A stretch of DNA of 64,000 bases from Rhodopseudomonas palustris HaA2. GTDB taxonomy: Bacteria > Pseudomonadota > Alphaproteobacteria > Rhizobiales > Xanthobacteraceae. The notes beneath the pieces were generated by a model. That model was not told the DNA's origin, ran no database searches, and worked only from the letters and a program-made list of their open reading frames with translations. The number at the start of each line of letters is the position of its first letter. The first letter of the stretch is position 1. Where the stretch lies: contig NC_007778.1 in NCBI RefSeq assembly GCF_000013365.1, positions 2,232,001-2,296,000 on the forward strand, in the 5' to 3' direction. Below are positions 25,130-36,065 of this stretch, piece after piece. The translations under genes were made by a program, and so were the position numbers.

Positions 25130-26880
25130 CCGAACCGTCGGTGCCGCTCGTCGGCCATCACGTCAATTGGCGCCAGCGGCTGGTGCGCAGCCTGATCTAC
25201 GGCCGCGACGTCGATCGCGACGCCAAGGCGCGCGCCCGCGTCGGTCTGGCGATGCTGGCCTTCGCCGCGGTCTATGGCGTGATCGCGTTCAAGCTGACCT
25301 TCATCGCGGTGGTCGGCGACAGCCACGGCACGCGGCGCACCGCGTCGCAGGACGCGATCGCCACCGCGCGGCCCGACATCGTCGACCGCAACGGCACCAT
25401 CCTGGCCACCGACGTCAAATCGCCGTCGCTGTTCGGCGAGCCGCGCCGCATCATCGATCAGGATGAAGCGGTCGAATTGCTCACCGCGACGCTGCCGGAC
25501 CTCGAGACCCCGGAGGTCCGCGAGCGGCTGGCCTCGAAGAAGGGCTTCGTCTGGCTGAAGCGAGAGATCACGCCGCGGCAGCAGGCCGACATCAAGAAGC
25601 TCGGTATTCCCGGCATCGGCTTCCTGCGCGAGAACAGGCGCATCTACCCCACCGGCACCGAGGTCTCGCACCTCATCGGCCTCGTCAATATCGACAACCA
25701 GGGCATCGCCGGCATCGAGAAGTGGCTCGACCACAACGGACTCGCCGATCTGCATCGCGCCGGCTTCGCCTCCGACCGGCTGCAGAAGCCGGTGGAGCTC
25801 GCGGTCGACATCCGCGTCCAGCACGCGCTGCGCGATGAATTGCTGAAGGCGAAGGACAAGTACAAGGCCAAGGCGGCGTCCGGTCTCGTCTCCAACGTCA
25901 ACACCGGCGAGATCGTCGCGATGGTGTCGCTGCCGGATTTCGATCCGAACAATCCGCGCGAGGCCAACGACCCGGACCGCATCAACCGGCTCACCACCGG
26001 CGTCTACGAGATGGGCTCGACCTTCAAGACGCTGACGCTGGCGATGGCGCTCGACTCGGGCAAGGCGACGCTGAATTCGATGTACGACGCCCGCGGCGCG
26101 TTGCGCTACGGCAAGTTCGCGATCCACGACACCCATCCGCTCGGCCGCGCGATCTCGCTGTCGGAAGTGTTCACCTTCTCGTCCAACGTCGGCGCTGCAC
26201 GGATCGCGCTGTCGATGGGCGTCGACGCGCACAAGGCGTTCCTCAAGAAGGTCGGCCAGCTCGACCGGCTGCGCACCGAACTGCCCGAGAGTGCCTCGCC
26301 GATCGTGCCGAAGCGCTGGGGCGAACTCAACACCATCACCATCTCGTTCGGCCACGGCGTCGCGGTGGCGCCGCTGCAGGCGGTGATGGGCATCAACGCG
26401 ATGGTCAATGGCGGCTATCTGATCCCACCGACCTTCCACCGGCGCAGCGAAGACGAAGCGCAGAAGATGGCCAAGCGCGTGGTCAAGAAGGAGACCAGCG
26501 ACAAGATCCGCTATCTGATGCGCCTGAACGCCGAAATCGGCACCGCCAGGACGGCGGATCAGATCGCCAAGGGCTACTACATCGGTGGCAAGACCGGAAC
26601 CTCGGAAAAGGTGATCAACGGCCGCTACGCCAAGAAGCAGGTGTTGAACTCGTTCACCGCCGTGCTGCCGGCCGACCATCCGCAATTCCAGGTGCTGATC
26701 ATGCTCGACGAGCCCAAGCCGCTGCCGGAAACCCACGGCTTCATCACCTCGGGCTGGAACGCGGTGCCCACCGGTGGCAAGGTGATCGAGCGAATCGCGC
26801 CGCTGCTGGGGATCGAGCCGCGGTTCGATCTGCCGCCGCCCGACCGCCTCATTCTTGCGTCATCGAGGGCGGCCCAGTAG
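25126..26880 (+). CDS. ftsI: Septal peptidoglycan transpeptidase PBP3
   Basis: 584 residues. One membrane helix at about 40-60, a pedestal domain starting at [16 protein letters not shown], and the transpeptidase domain. Active-site motifs: [20 protein letters not shown] (STFK, nucleophilic Ser), FSSN in [13 protein letters not shown], and GGKTGTSEK. It forms 4-3 cross-links at the division septum with FtsW and is the target of several beta-lactams. The start overlaps the ftsL stop (ATGA). murE follows after 116 bases. Confidence 0.96.
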   Translation: MTEPSVPLVGHHVNWRQRLVRSLIYGRDVDRDAKARARVGLAMLAFAAVYGVIAFKLTFIAVVGDSHGTRRTASQDAIATARPDIVDRNGTILATDVKSPSLFGEPRRIIDQDEAVELLTATLPDLETPEVRERLASKKGFVWLKREITPRQQADIKKLGIPGIGFLRENRRIYPTGTEVSHLIGLVNIDNQGIAGIEKWLDHNGLADLHRAGFASDRLQKPVELAVDIRVQHALRDELLKAKDKYKAKAASGLVSNVNTGEIVAMVSLPDFDPNNPREANDPDRINRLTTGVYEMGSTFKTLTLAMALDSGKATLNSMYDARGALRYGKFAIHDTHPLGRAISLSEVFTFSSNVGAARIALSMGVDAHKAFLKKVGQLDRLRTELPESASPIVPKRWGELNTITISFGHGVAVAPLQAVMGINAMVNGGYLIPPTFHRRSEDEAQKMAKRVVKKETSDKIRYLMRLNAEIGTARTADQIAKGYYIGGKTGTSEKVINGRYAKKQVLNSFTAVLPADHPQFQVLIMLDEPKPLPETHGFITSGWNAVPTGGKVIERIAPLLGIEPRFDLPPPDRLILASSRAAQ

Positions 26881-26996
26881 GTCGCGGGCCACGCGGGGCG
26901 GCAATGCGTCAGTCGTGTTGCACCGGGGCGCGCTTGCGCTAAAAGCCCGGTCTGCGTGCGAACTCCCTTCGGACCGACCGACCGGACTCGAGGACC

Positions 26997-28454
26997 ATGA
27001 AGCTCCGCGACCTCTTCAGCGACGACACGGCGATCACGGTGCAGGCGGCCGCTCTCGATGTCGGCGGCCTCGCGGTCGACAGCCGAGCGGTGAAGCCGGG
27101 CGATGTGTTCTTTGCGCTGGCCGGGGCGAAGACCGACGGGGCGCGCTTCGTCGCCGCTGCGATCGAGGCAGGCGCCGTCGCGGTGGCTGGCGATCATCCG
27201 CCCGCGGGCGACCTCGCCGTGCCCTTCGTTCGCCTGACCAATCCGCGCCGCGCGCTGGCGCTCGCCGCCGCGCGGATGTTTCCGCAGCAGCCGCAGACCA
27301 TCGCGGCGGTCACCGGCACCAGCGGCAAGACTTCGGTGGCAGCGTTTACGAGGCAGATCTGGCAGCGGCTGGGTCATGCTTCGGCCAGCATCGGCACCAT
27401 CGGTCTCGTGACGCCGACGCGCAGCGTCTACGGCTCGCTGACCACGCCGGATCCGATCGCGCTGCATCGCTCGCTCGACGCCATTGCGCGCGAGGGCGTC
27501 ACCCATCTGGCGCTGGAAGCTTCGTCGCACGGGCTCGACCAGTTCCGCCTCGACGGCGTCCGCGTCGCGGCGGGGGGATTCACCAATCTGTCGCGCGACC
27601 ATATGGACTATCATCCCGACGTTGCGCACTACCTGAACGCCAAGCTGCGGCTGTTCCGCGATCTCGTGGTCGACGGCGGCGCCGCGGTGATCTCGGCCGA
27701 TCACGACTGTTCGGCGGAAGTGATCGATGCGGCTCGGGCGCGCGGGTTGCGGCTGATCAGCGTCGGCCGCAACGGCGACGCCGGCGCGGGCATCCGGCTG
27801 ATCGCGGCCGCGGTCGACGGCTTCGCGCAGCGGCTCACGCTCGACCATGCCGGGCGTAACTATCAAGTCCACCTGCCGCTGGTCGGCGAATTCCAGATCG
27901 AGAATGCGCTGGTCGCGGCCGGGCTGGTGATCGGCACCGGCGGCGATCCGGCGGCGGTGTTTGCCGCGCTCGATCATCTCGAGGGCGCGCCCGGCCGGCT
28001 GGAGCTGGTCGGCGAACGCAACGGCGCGCCGGTGTTCGTCGACTATGCGCACAAGCCAGATGCTCTGGCCAAGTCGCTGCAGGCGCTGCGGCCTTATGCC
28101 AAGCGCAAGCTCGTTGTGGTGTTCGGCGCCGGCGGCGATCGCGACGCCGGCAAGCGGCCGCTGATGGGCGCGATCGCGGCCGAGAGCGCCGACGCCGTGA
28201 TCGTCACCGACGACAATCCGCGCCGCGAAGACCCCGCCACGATCCGCGCCGCGATTCTCGCAGCAGCGCCGGGCGCGCGCGAGATCGGCGACCGGGCCGA
28301 GGCGATCCGAACAGCGATCGGCGAATTGCAGCCGGGCGACGCGCTGGTGATCGCCGGCAAGGGCCATGAAACCGGGCAGATCGTGGGCGACACGGTGCTG
28401 CCTTTCAGTGACCACGAAGCCGCCGCGGCGGCGTTGTCAGCGAGCGCCGCATGA
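26997..28454 (+). CDS. murE: UDP-MurNAc-tripeptide synthetase (meso-diaminopimelate adding)
   Basis: 485 residues of the Mur ligase family; adds meso-DAP to UDP-MurNAc-L-Ala-D-Glu with ATP in the cytoplasm. The P-loop is [20 protein letters not shown] (Ser where many have Asn). DDNPRREDP near the C-terminus is the DNPR motif that marks meso-DAP rather than lysine use. The carbamylated-Lys region lies in [12 protein letters not shown]. Overlaps murF by ATGA. Confidence 0.96.
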   Translation: MKLRDLFSDDTAITVQAAALDVGGLAVDSRAVKPGDVFFALAGAKTDGARFVAAAIEAGAVAVAGDHPPAGDLAVPFVRLTNPRRALALAAARMFPQQPQTIAAVTGTSGKTSVAAFTRQIWQRLGHASASIGTIGLVTPTRSVYGSLTTPDPIALHRSLDAIAREGVTHLALEASSHGLDQFRLDGVRVAAGGFTNLSRDHMDYHPDVAHYLNAKLRLFRDLVVDGGAAVISADHDCSAEVIDAARARGLRLISVGRNGDAGAGIRLIAAAVDGFAQRLTLDHAGRNYQVHLPLVGEFQIENALVAAGLVIGTGGDPAAVFAALDHLEGAPGRLELVGERNGAPVFVDYAHKPDALAKSLQALRPYAKRKLVVVFGAGGDRDAGKRPLMGAIAAESADAVIVTDDNPRREDPATIRAAILAAAPGAREIGDRAEAIRTAIGELQPGDALVIAGKGHETGQIVGDTVLPFSDHEAAAAALSASAA

Positions 28455-29890
28455 GCAAACAACCGCTATGGACGTCCGATGCGATCATCGCGGCGATGGG
28501 CGCGGCGGTGCAGGGCACGCCGGCCCGCGACGTGTTCGGCATCTCGATCGACAGCCGCACGCTGGCGCCGGGCGACGCTTACTTCGCGATCAGGGGCGAC
28601 GTTCACGACGGCCATGATTTCGTCGAGGCGGCGCTGAAGGCCGGCGCCGCCCTGGCGGTGGTCGAGACCGCGCAGCGCGGCAAATTCGCCCCCGATGCGC
28701 CGCTGCTGCTGGTCGACGACGTGCTCGACGGCCTGCGCGACTTGGGACGCGCGGCGCGGGCGCGGCTCGACGCGAAGGTGATCGCGGTGACCGGCTCGGT
28801 CGGCAAGACCTCGACCAAGGAGGCGCTGCGCGGCGTGCTCGGCGCGCAGGGCGAGACCCACGCTTCGGTGGCGTCGTTCAACAATCATTGGGGCGTGCCG
28901 TTGACGCTGGCGCGCTGCCCGGCGAGCGTGCGCTATGCGGTGTTCGAGATCGGGATGAACCACGCCGGCGAAATTGAACCGCTGGTCAAGATGGTGCGAC
29001 CACATCTGGCGATCATCACCACGGTGGAGCCGGTGCATCTCGAATTCTTCTCCGGCATCGAGGCGATCGCCGACGCCAAGGCGGAAATCTTCTCAGGGCT
29101 GGAGCCCGGCGGCATTGCCGTGCTGAACCGCGACAATCCGATGTTCAAACGGCTCACCGCGAGCGCCCGCAAAGCCGGAGTCGAACGCATCGTCTCGTTC
29201 GGCGTCCACGCCAAGGCCGATGCGCGGCTGCGCGACATTGCGCTGCATGCGGATTGCTCAGCGGTGGATGCGAGCATCCTCGGGCACGACGTCACCTACA
29301 AGCTCAACATCCCCGGCCGCCACATCGCGATGAACTCGCTCGCCGTGCTGGCCGCGGCGGACCTGGTCGGCGCCGACCTGGCGCTGGCCGCGCTGGCACT
29401 GGCGCAGGTCGAGCCCGCGGCCGGGCGCGGCGTTCGCCGCACCCTCGAACTCGGGCAGGGCGCGGCGACGCTGATCGACGAGAGCTACAACGCCAATCCG
29501 GCGTCGATGGCGGCGGCGCTGGGCGTGCTCGGCAGCGCCGAGATCAGCGGGCAGGGGCGGCGAATCGCGGTGCTCGGCGACATGCTGGAACTCGGTCCGG
29601 CCGGGCCTGAGCTGCATCGCGGCCTCGCCGGAACGGTGCAGAGCAACGCGGTCGATCTGGTGTTCTGCTGCGGCCCCCTGATGCACAATCTGTGGGATGC
29701 CCTTTCCTCGGGCAAACGAGGCGGCTATGCAGAGACTGCGGCCGCGCTCGAATCGCAGGTGGTTGCGGCAGTCCGGTCCGGCGACGTGCTGATGATCAAA
29801 GGCTCGCTCGGCTCGCGCATGAAAACGATTGTCACCGCGCTCGAGAAGCGCTTTCCCGGCAAGGCCGCGCTCGACGACGCTGCGGTGTGA
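28451..29890 (+). CDS. murF: UDP-MurNAc-tripeptide--D-Ala-D-Ala ligase
   Basis: 479 residues. MurF attaches the D-Ala-D-Ala made by Ddl to complete the UDP-MurNAc-pentapeptide. P-loop [20 protein letters not shown], then [13 protein letters not shown] and [14 protein letters not shown], the MurF signature, and [15 protein letters not shown] in the C-terminal domain. The start codon overlaps the murE stop, so translation is probably coupled. mraY follows after 10 bases. Confidence 0.96.
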   Translation: MSKQPLWTSDAIIAAMGAAVQGTPARDVFGISIDSRTLAPGDAYFAIRGDVHDGHDFVEAALKAGAALAVVETAQRGKFAPDAPLLLVDDVLDGLRDLGRAARARLDAKVIAVTGSVGKTSTKEALRGVLGAQGETHASVASFNNHWGVPLTLARCPASVRYAVFEIGMNHAGEIEPLVKMVRPHLAIITTVEPVHLEFFSGIEAIADAKAEIFSGLEPGGIAVLNRDNPMFKRLTASARKAGVERIVSFGVHAKADARLRDIALHADCSAVDASILGHDVTYKLNIPGRHIAMNSLAVLAAADLVGADLALAALALAQVEPAAGRGVRRTLELGQGAATLIDESYNANPASMAAALGVLGSAEISGQGRRIAVLGDMLELGPAGPELHRGLAGTVQSNAVDLVFCCGPLMHNLWDALSSGKRGGYAETAAALESQVVAAVRSGDVLMIKGSLGSRMKTIVTALEKRFPGKAALDDAAV

Positions 29891-29900
29891 GGCGGCTTCA

Positions 29901-30986
29901 ATGCTCTATTGGCTGATCGATTTTTCCAGCTCGTTTCCTGCTTTCAACGTCTTCCGTTACATCACCTTCCGCACCGGCGGCGCGGTGGTGACCGGCGCGT
30001 TGTTCGTGTTTCTGTGCGGGCCGTGGATCATCGACAATCTGCGACTGCGCCAGGGCAAGGGGCAACCGATCCGCGCCGACGGTCCGCAATCGCATCTGGT
30101 GACCAAGCGCGGCACGCCGACGATGGGCGGCCTGATGATCCTGTCGGGCCTGACGGTCGGCACCGTGCTGTGGGCCAATCCGCTCAATCCCTATGTGTGG
30201 ATCGTGCTGGCGGTGACGCTCGGCTTCGGCTTCGTCGGCTTCTACGACGACTACATGAAAGTCACCAAGCAGACCCACGCCGGCATCTCCGGCCGCACCC
30301 GGCTGCTGATCGAATTCGCGATCGCGGGCGCGGCGTGTTTCGCGCTGGTGTGGCTCGGCCGCGGCTCGCTGTCGAGTTCGCTGGTGATCCCGTTCTTCAA
30401 GGAAGTGGTGCTCAATCTGGGCTGGTACTTCGTGATCTTCGGCGCCTTCGTGATCGTCGGCGCCGGCAATGCGGTGAACCTCACCGACGGCCTCGACGGC
30501 CTCGCCATCGTGCCGGTGATGATCGCGGCCGCGAGCTTCGGCATGATCTCCTATCTGGTCGGCAACGCGGTGTTCGCCGAATATCTGCAAATCAACTACG
30601 TCGCCGGCACCGGCGAACTGGCGGTGCTGTGCGGCGCGCTGCTCGGCGCCGGCCTCGGTTTTCTGTGGTTCAACGCGCCGCCGGCCTCGATCTTCATGGG
30701 CGACACCGGCTCGCTGGCGCTCGGCGGGATGCTCGGCTCGATCGCGGTGGCGGTGAAGCACGAGATCGTGCTGGCGGTGATCGGCGGGCTGTTCGTGCTC
30801 GAGGCGGTGTCGGTGATCGTGCAGGTGGCGTCGTTCAAGCTGACCGGCAAGCGCGTGTTCCGGATGGCGCCGATCCATCACCATTTCGAGCAGAAGGGCT
30901 GGACCGAGCCGCAGATCGTGATCCGGTTTTGGATCATCGCCGTGATCCTGGCGCTCGCCGGCCTGTCGACGCTGAAGCTGCGGTGA
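29901..30986 (+). CDS. mraY: Phospho-MurNAc-pentapeptide translocase
   Basis: 361 residues, about ten membrane helices. MraY transfers phospho-MurNAc-pentapeptide to undecaprenyl phosphate to make lipid I. Family signatures: [51 protein letters not shown] and [13 protein letters not shown]. The start [10 protein letters not shown] is the usual MraY N-terminus. A family B palindrome separates it from murD. Confidence 0.97.
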   Translation: MLYWLIDFSSSFPAFNVFRYITFRTGGAVVTGALFVFLCGPWIIDNLRLRQGKGQPIRADGPQSHLVTKRGTPTMGGLMILSGLTVGTVLWANPLNPYVWIVLAVTLGFGFVGFYDDYMKVTKQTHAGISGRTRLLIEFAIAGAACFALVWLGRGSLSSSLVIPFFKEVVLNLGWYFVIFGAFVIVGAGNAVNLTDGLDGLAIVPVMIAAASFGMISYLVGNAVFAEYLQINYVAGTGELAVLCGALLGAGLGFLWFNAPPASIFMGDTGSLALGGMLGSIAVAVKHEIVLAVIGGLFVLEAVSVIVQVASFKLTGKRVFRMAPIHHHFEQKGWTEPQIVIRFWIIAVILALAGLSTLKLR

Positions 30987-31026
30987 AGTTGGATATGTGC
31001 GCCGTCAGCCTTCACGCCGATTGCAG

Positions 31027-31130
31027 CGTCATCCTGAGGTGCGAGCCCTTGCGAGCCTCGAAGGATGGCCACGGGCACGCGCGGCCATCCTTCGAGGCTC
31101 GCCGAAGGCGGCGAGCACCTCAGGATGACG
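31027..31130. repeat. Intergenic palindromic element, family B
   Basis: Perfect 16-base outer arms CGTCATCCTGAGGTGC / GCACCTCAGGATGACG and inner arms GCCTCGAAGGATGGCC / GGCCATCCTTCGAGGC. It lies between mraY and murD inside the dcw cluster. A second copy is at 53703-53812. Confidence 0.9.
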
Positions 31131-31173
31131 CCGTGTCGGTTGTGCGCGAGGTCCTTGTGGCCGGAGCAATGCA

Positions 31174-32574
31174 ATGATCCCCGTCACCTCTTTCGCCGGG
31201 CAATCCGTCGCGGTGTTCGGGCTCGGCGGCTCGGGGCTGGCGAGCTGCCACGCGCTGCGCGCCGGCGGCGCCGAAGTGATCGCCTGCGACGACAATCTCG
31301 ACCGCATGGTCGAAGCGGCGCAGGCCAATTTCATCACCGCCGATCTGCGCAATCTGCCGTGGATGAATTTTGCCGCGCTGGTGCTCACGCCGGGCGTGCC
31401 GCTGACGCATCCGACGCCGCATTGGAGCGTGCTCAAGGCGCGCGAGGCGGGCGTCGAGGTGATCGGTGACGTCGAGCTGTTCTGCCGCGAGCGGCGGCTG
31501 CACGCGCCGAACGCGCCGTTCGTCGCCATCACCGGCACCAACGGCAAGTCCACCACCACGGCGCTGATCGCGCATCTGATGCGGCAGGCCGGCTACGACA
31601 CCCAGATGGGCGGCAATATCGGCACCGCGATCCTGTCGCTGGAGCCGCCGCGCGCCGGCCGCGTCCACGTGATCGAGATGTCGTCCTACCAGATCGATCT
31701 GACACCGTCGCTCGATCCGAGCGTCGGCATCCTGCTCAATGTCACCGAGGACCACATCGATCGCCACGGCACCATCGAGCACTATGCCGCGGTGAAGGAG
31801 CGGCTGGTTGCCGGCGTGCAGGACGGCGGCACCGCGATCATCGGCGTCGACGACGGCTTCGGCCGCGACGCCGCCGACCGGCTGGAGCGCGCCGGCAAGC
31901 GCGTGGTGCGGATTTCGGTGAAGCAGCCGCTCGCCTCGGGCATCACCGCGGATCGCGAGACGATCGTGCAAGCCGACGGCGGCGCATCGCATGAAGTCGC
32001 GAAGCTCGACGGCATCGGTTCGCTGCGCGGTTTGCACAACGCGCAGAACGCCGCGGCGGCCGCCGCCGCAGCGCTGGCGCTCGGCGTCGGCCCGGACGTG
32101 CTGCAGAACGGCCTGCGCAGCTTCCCGGGCCTCGCGCACCGGATGGAGCAGGTCGGACGCCAAGGCACGACGCTGTTCGTCAACGACTCCAAGGGCACCA
32201 ATGCCGACGCGACCGCGAAAGCGCTGTCGTCGTTCGGCGAGATCTTCTGGATCGCCGGCGGCAAGCCGAAGACCGGCGGCATCGACAGCCTCGCCGAATA
32301 CTTCCCGCGCATCCGCAAGGCCTATCTGATCGGCGAGGCGGCGCAGGAATTCGCCGCGACGCTGGAAGGGCGTGTGCCCTACGAGATCAGCGTGACGCTG
32401 GACAACGCGGTGCCGGCCGCCGCACGCGACGCCGCATCGTCGGGGCTGCCGGAGCCGGTCGTGCTGCTGTCGCCGGCCTGCGCCTCGTTCGACCAGTTCA
32501 GGAATTTCGAAATCCGCGGGACGAAGTTCCGCGATCTGGTGACGGCGCTGGATGGGGTGAAGCCGGTGGCCTAG
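31174..32574 (+). CDS. murD: UDP-MurNAc-L-alanine--D-glutamate ligase
   Basis: 466 residues. MurD adds D-glutamate to UDP-MurNAc-L-Ala. The N-terminal Rossmann-like domain begins [18 protein letters not shown], the P-loop is [20 protein letters not shown], and [18 protein letters not shown] lies near the C-terminus, all as in the family. It is flanked on both sides by palindromic elements (families B and C), so its message may be processed away from mraY and ftsW. Starts about 190 bases after mraY. Confidence 0.96.
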   Translation: MIPVTSFAGQSVAVFGLGGSGLASCHALRAGGAEVIACDDNLDRMVEAAQANFITADLRNLPWMNFAALVLTPGVPLTHPTPHWSVLKAREAGVEVIGDVELFCRERRLHAPNAPFVAITGTNGKSTTTALIAHLMRQAGYDTQMGGNIGTAILSLEPPRAGRVHVIEMSSYQIDLTPSLDPSVGILLNVTEDHIDRHGTIEHYAAVKERLVAGVQDGGTAIIGVDDGFGRDAADRLERAGKRVVRISVKQPLASGITADRETIVQADGGASHEVAKLDGIGSLRGLHNAQNAAAAAAAALALGVGPDVLQNGLRSFPGLAHRMEQVGRQGTTLFVNDSKGTNADATAKALSSFGEIFWIAGGKPKTGGIDSLAEYFPRIRKAYLIGEAAQEFAATLEGRVPYEISVTLDNAVPAAARDAASSGLPEPVVLLSPACASFDQFRNFEIRGTKFRDLVTALDGVKPVA

Positions 32575-32587
32575 CCACGGCCAACCA

Positions 32588-32687
32588 CGTCATCGCCCGC
32601 GCAGGCGGGCGACCCAGTAGTCCGGAGCGCAGGTGCTCAGCCACGAACGCTCTGGGATACTGGATCCCCGCCTTCGCGGGGATGACG
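32588..32687. repeat. Intergenic palindromic element, family C
   Basis: CGTCATCGCCCGCGCAGG at the left end and CCCCGCCTTCGCGGGGATGA at the right, with GGCGACCCAGTA inside, as in the copy at 6030-6142. It lies 13 bases after murD and before ftsW. Confidence 0.85.
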
Positions 32688-32801
32688 GCTTGGCAGGGCT
32701 TGGCAGGTCGGCGTTCACAACCTCAACTCTTCCCCTTTCCATTAACTTTCTGGCAACCACGACGGCGCACCAATAAGCCGACCTCTGGCCCAGGATCGCC
32801 G

Positions 32802-33947
32802 ATGATTTCCCGTGAGCAACGCACCCCGTTCAGCGAATGGTGGTGGACCATCGACCGCGTGCTGCTGGTGGCGCTGATCGCGCTGATGCTGGCGGGCGTC
32901 ATCCTGTCGCTGGCGGCGTCGCCGCCGGTCGCGACGCGGATCGGGCTCGACCCGTTCCATTTCTTCAACCGCCATGTGCTGTTCCTGGCGCCGTCGCTGA
33001 TCGTGCTGATCGGGGTGTCGTTCCTGTCGCCGCGGCAGATCCGGCGTGCCGCGCTGATCGTGTTCGCGCTCAGCATCGTGCTGATCGTCGCGACCCTGTT
33101 GTTCGGCCCGGAGGTGAAGGGCTCCCGGCGCTGGATCACGCTGCTCGGCCTCAATATTCAGGCCTCCGAAATCGCCAAACCGTCCTTCGTGGTGCTGGCG
33201 GCGTGGCTGTTCTCGGAAGCGGCGCGGCGGCCGGAAATGCCGGCGACCTCGATGTCGCTGGCGCTGCTGCTGACGCTGGTGTCGCTGCTGGTGATGGAGC
33301 CGGATTTCGGCCAGACCATGCTGGTGCTGATGGTGTGGGGCGCGCTGTTCTTCATCGCGGGGATGCGGATCGTCTGGGTGTTCGGGCTGGCCGGCGTCGC
33401 CGCAGGCGGCCTGTTCGCCGCCTATCTGTTCGTCCCGCACGTCGCCGGCCGGATCAAGCGGTTCATGAACCCGGCATCGGGCGATACTTTCCAGGTCGAC
33501 ATGGCGAGCGAGGCGTTCAGCAACGGCGGCTGGTTCGGTCTCGGGCCCGGCGAGGGCATCGCCAAGCGCAGCCTGCCGGACAGTCACACCGACTTCGTGT
33601 TTGCCGTGGCCGGCGAGGAATTCGGCATCATCCTGTGCCTGGCGCTGCTGGCGCTGTTCACCTTCATCGTGATGCGCACGCTGTCGCGCGCCTACAAGTC
33701 GGACGATCTGTTCGCGCGCTTCGCCGCGTCCGGGCTGGCCATCCTGTTCGGCATCCAGGCCGCGATCAACATGTCGGTCAATCTGCAACTGATCCCGGCC
33801 AAGGGCATGACGCTGCCGTTCATCTCCTATGGCGGCTCGTCGATGGTGTCACTTGCCTATGGCGTCGGCATGATGCTGGCGTTGACCCGGCTGCGGCCGA
33901 AGACCGAGGTCAATGCCATGGGTGCCGCGGCTGCGGGCTACGCGTGA
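32802..33947 (+). CDS. ftsW: Septal peptidoglycan polymerase FtsW (SEDS family)
   Basis: 381 residues, about ten membrane helices. FtsW polymerises glycan strands from lipid II at the septum together with FtsI. Typical stretches: GPEVKGSRRWITLLGLNIQA, ASEIAKPSFVVLAAWL, PDFGQTMLVLMVWGALFFIAG (shown in part) and GMTLPFISYGGSSMVSLAYG. Start chosen at MISREQRTPFSEWWW; 40 in-frame codons before it look non-coding. murG begins four bases after its stop. Confidence 0.95.
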   Translation: MISREQRTPFSEWWWTIDRVLLVALIALMLAGVILSLAASPPVATRIGLDPFHFFNRHVLFLAPSLIVLIGVSFLSPRQIRRAALIVFALSIVLIVATLLFGPEVKGSRRWITLLGLNIQASEIAKPSFVVLAAWLFSEAARRPEMPATSMSLALLLTLVSLLVMEPDFGQTMLVLMVWGALFFIAGMRIVWVFGLAGVAAGGLFAAYLFVPHVAGRIKRFMNPASGDTFQVDMASEAFSNGGWFGLGPGEGIAKRSLPDSHTDFVFAVAGEEFGIILCLALLALFTFIVMRTLSRAYKSDDLFARFAASGLAILFGIQAAINMSVNLQLIPAKGMTLPFISYGGSSMVSLAYGVGMMLALTRLRPKTEVNAMGAAAAGYA

Positions 33948-33951
33948 CGCC

Positions 33952-35052
33952 ATGAGCGACGCGCCCCTCATCCTTCTCGCGGCGGGCGGCACCGGCGGGC
34001 ATCTGTTCCCCGCCGAGGCGCTCGGCGTGGTGCTGATGAAGCGCGGCCTGCGCGTGCGCCTCGTCACCGACAGCCGCGCGATGCGCTACAGCGGGTTGTT
34101 CTCCGCCGACATGATCGACGTGGTGCCGAGCGAGACGGTGCGCGGCAGGACGCCGTGGGCGCTGGCCCGGACCGGGCTGATGCTCGGTGCCGGAACCGCG
34201 AAGGCGCTCGCGCTGATGCTGCGGCTGAAGCCCGCCGCAGTGGTCGGCTTCGGCGGCTATCCGACGCTGCCGCCCTTGTTCGCGGCGCGGGCGTTGCGGA
34301 TTCCGACGCTGATTCACGATTCCAATGCGGTGATGGGCCGCGCCAACCGGCTGCTGTCGAAGGGTGTCACGGCGATCGCGACCTCATTGCCCGGCGTGCT
34401 CGACCGCGATCCGACGCTTTCCGCCAAGACCACCACCACCGGCACGCCGATGCGCCCGGCAATCCTCGCGGCCGCCGCGGTGCCGTTCGCGCCGCTCGCC
34501 GCGGAGGGGCCGCTGCGGCTGCTGGTGGTCGGCGGCAGCCAGGGCGCGCGGGTGATGGCCGACATCGTGCCCGGCGCGATCGAGCAGCTCGATCCGGCGC
34601 TGCAGCCGCGGCTGGTGCTGACCCAGCAGGTCCGCGAGGAGGACATGGCGCGGGTCCGCGCCGTCTACGACCGGCTGAAGATCACCTGCGAGCTCGCTCC
34701 GTTCTTCAACGATCTGCCGGCGCGGCTGGCCGCCAGCCAATTGGTGGTATCACGTTCCGGTGCTGGCACCGTCGCCGAACTCGCCGCGATCGGCCGGCCG
34801 TCGATCCTGGTGCCGCTGCCCGGTGCGCTGGATCAGGACCAGTTCGCCAATGCCGGCGTGCTCGCCGACGCCGGCGGCGCGATCCGGATCGTGCAGGCCG
34901 ACTTCACCCCCGAGCGGCTCGCCGACGAGATCGCCGCGCTGGCCGCCGATCCGCAGAAACTCACCGCGATGGTCACCGCCGCCCGCACCGTCGGCCGGCT
35001 CGATGCCGCGGACCGGCTGGCGGATCTGGTCGTCAAGGTGGCGAACATCTGA
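33952..35052 (+). CDS. murG: Lipid II synthase (UDP-GlcNAc transferase)
   Basis: 366 residues, GT28 family; adds GlcNAc to lipid I at the inner face of the membrane to give lipid II. Glycine loops ILLAAGGTGGHLFPAEALG and LLVVGGSQGARVMADI are clear, as is the acceptor-sugar region VSRSGAGTVAELAAIGRPS and PGALDQDQFANA. Start MSDAPLILLAA is four bases after ftsW; 13 more in-frame residues are possible. The next gene is an unexpected methyltransferase. Confidence 0.96.
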   Translation: MSDAPLILLAAGGTGGHLFPAEALGVVLMKRGLRVRLVTDSRAMRYSGLFSADMIDVVPSETVRGRTPWALARTGLMLGAGTAKALALMLRLKPAAVVGFGGYPTLPPLFAARALRIPTLIHDSNAVMGRANRLLSKGVTAIATSLPGVLDRDPTLSAKTTTTGTPMRPAILAAAAVPFAPLAAEGPLRLLVVGGSQGARVMADIVPGAIEQLDPALQPRLVLTQQVREEDMARVRAVYDRLKITCELAPFFNDLPARLAASQLVVSRSGAGTVAELAAIGRPSILVPLPGALDQDQFANAGVLADAGGAIRIVQADFTPERLADEIAALAADPQKLTAMVTAARTVGRLDAADRLADLVVKVANI

Positions 35053-35064
35053 GATGGTTGTGCG

Positions 35065-35886
35065 ATGCCCGATCTGCTGATCCATTCGGTTGCTGAATTT
35101 TCCGACCTGATCCTCGAGGCCCTGACCCTGGCCGAAGCCCGCACCATCGCGGAGATCGGCAGCGAGGCGGGCGGCATGTCGGCGCTGCTCGCAGATTACA
35201 GCCGCGCGCGTGACGGCGCGTTGACCTGCATCGACCCGTCGCCGCAGCCGGCGTTCACCCAATGGCTGGCGCGCCATCCCGAGGTGTGCCACCTCGCGGT
35301 GGCGAGCCTCGACGCGCTGGCGACGATGGCGGCGCACGATGCCTGGATCGTCGACGGCGATCACAACTGGTACACGGTGTATCACGAGTTGCAGTCCATC
35401 AAGGCGGCCTGCCGCCGCGACGGCAAGCCGGTGCTCGCCTTCCTGCACGACGTCGGCTGGCCGTGCGCGCGCCGCGATCAGTACTACGCGCCCGAGCGGA
35501 TCCCCGCGGCCTATCGTCTGCCCTGCAGCTTCGAGGGCGGCGTCGTGCCGGGCGATCCTTCGATCGTCGAGGGCCGCGGTTTTCGCGGAAACGGCCAGTT
35601 CGCTTTGGCGCAGGTCGAAGGCGGTCCGCGCAACGGCGTGATGACGGCGATCGACGATTTTCTGCGCGAGGAGCTCGCGGAAGGCCGGGCCTACGGCTTC
35701 GCCGAGATCCCGGCGGTGTTCGGCCTCGGCGTGCTGTTCGACACCGACGCGCCGTGGAGCGAGGCGCTCGCCGATCTGCTGCTGCCGTATCATCAGAACA
35801 AATTGATCCGAACATTGGAGCACAATCGCCTGCGCAACTATCTGCGCGTGATCGAACTGCAGGACCAGGCCGCGCGCGCAGGATAG
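35065..35886 (+). CDS. SAM-dependent methyltransferase-like protein inside the dcw cluster
   Basis: 273 residues. RTIAEIGSEAGGMSALLADY resembles SAM motif I, and AWIVDGDHNWYTVYHELQSI matches the VDGDH pattern of the Methyltransf_24 group. Later parts (PVLAFLHDVGWPCARRD, FAEIPAVFGLGVLFD) carry no motif I know. No membrane helix. It starts 12 bases after murG in the same direction, so it is probably cotranscribed; murC follows after 179 bases. It is not a standard dcw gene, and its substrate is unknown; a surface sugar or wall precursor is only a guess from position. Confidence 0.7.
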   Translation: MPDLLIHSVAEFSDLILEALTLAEARTIAEIGSEAGGMSALLADYSRARDGALTCIDPSPQPAFTQWLARHPEVCHLAVASLDALATMAAHDAWIVDGDHNWYTVYHELQSIKAACRRDGKPVLAFLHDVGWPCARRDQYYAPERIPAAYRLPCSFEGGVVPGDPSIVEGRGFRGNGQFALAQVEGGPRNGVMTAIDDFLREELAEGRAYGFAEIPAVFGLGVLFDTDAPWSEALADLLLPYHQNKLIRTLEHNRLRNYLRVIELQDQAARAG

Positions 35887-36065
35887 CGCCGGCGGCGGCG
35901 TAAGCCTGTCAAGTGCGATCCGCGTGACGGCGCAATGCGCCATAAGAACGCGCAAAATGGCCTTGTCAGGGTGCGACAGGCGGGGCATCCAAGGGGAGGC
36001 AGGCCGCCCGGGCCGCCTGCGCCGTTCTGCCGTCCGTTCCGGACGATGATTTCAAGGACCATGCC

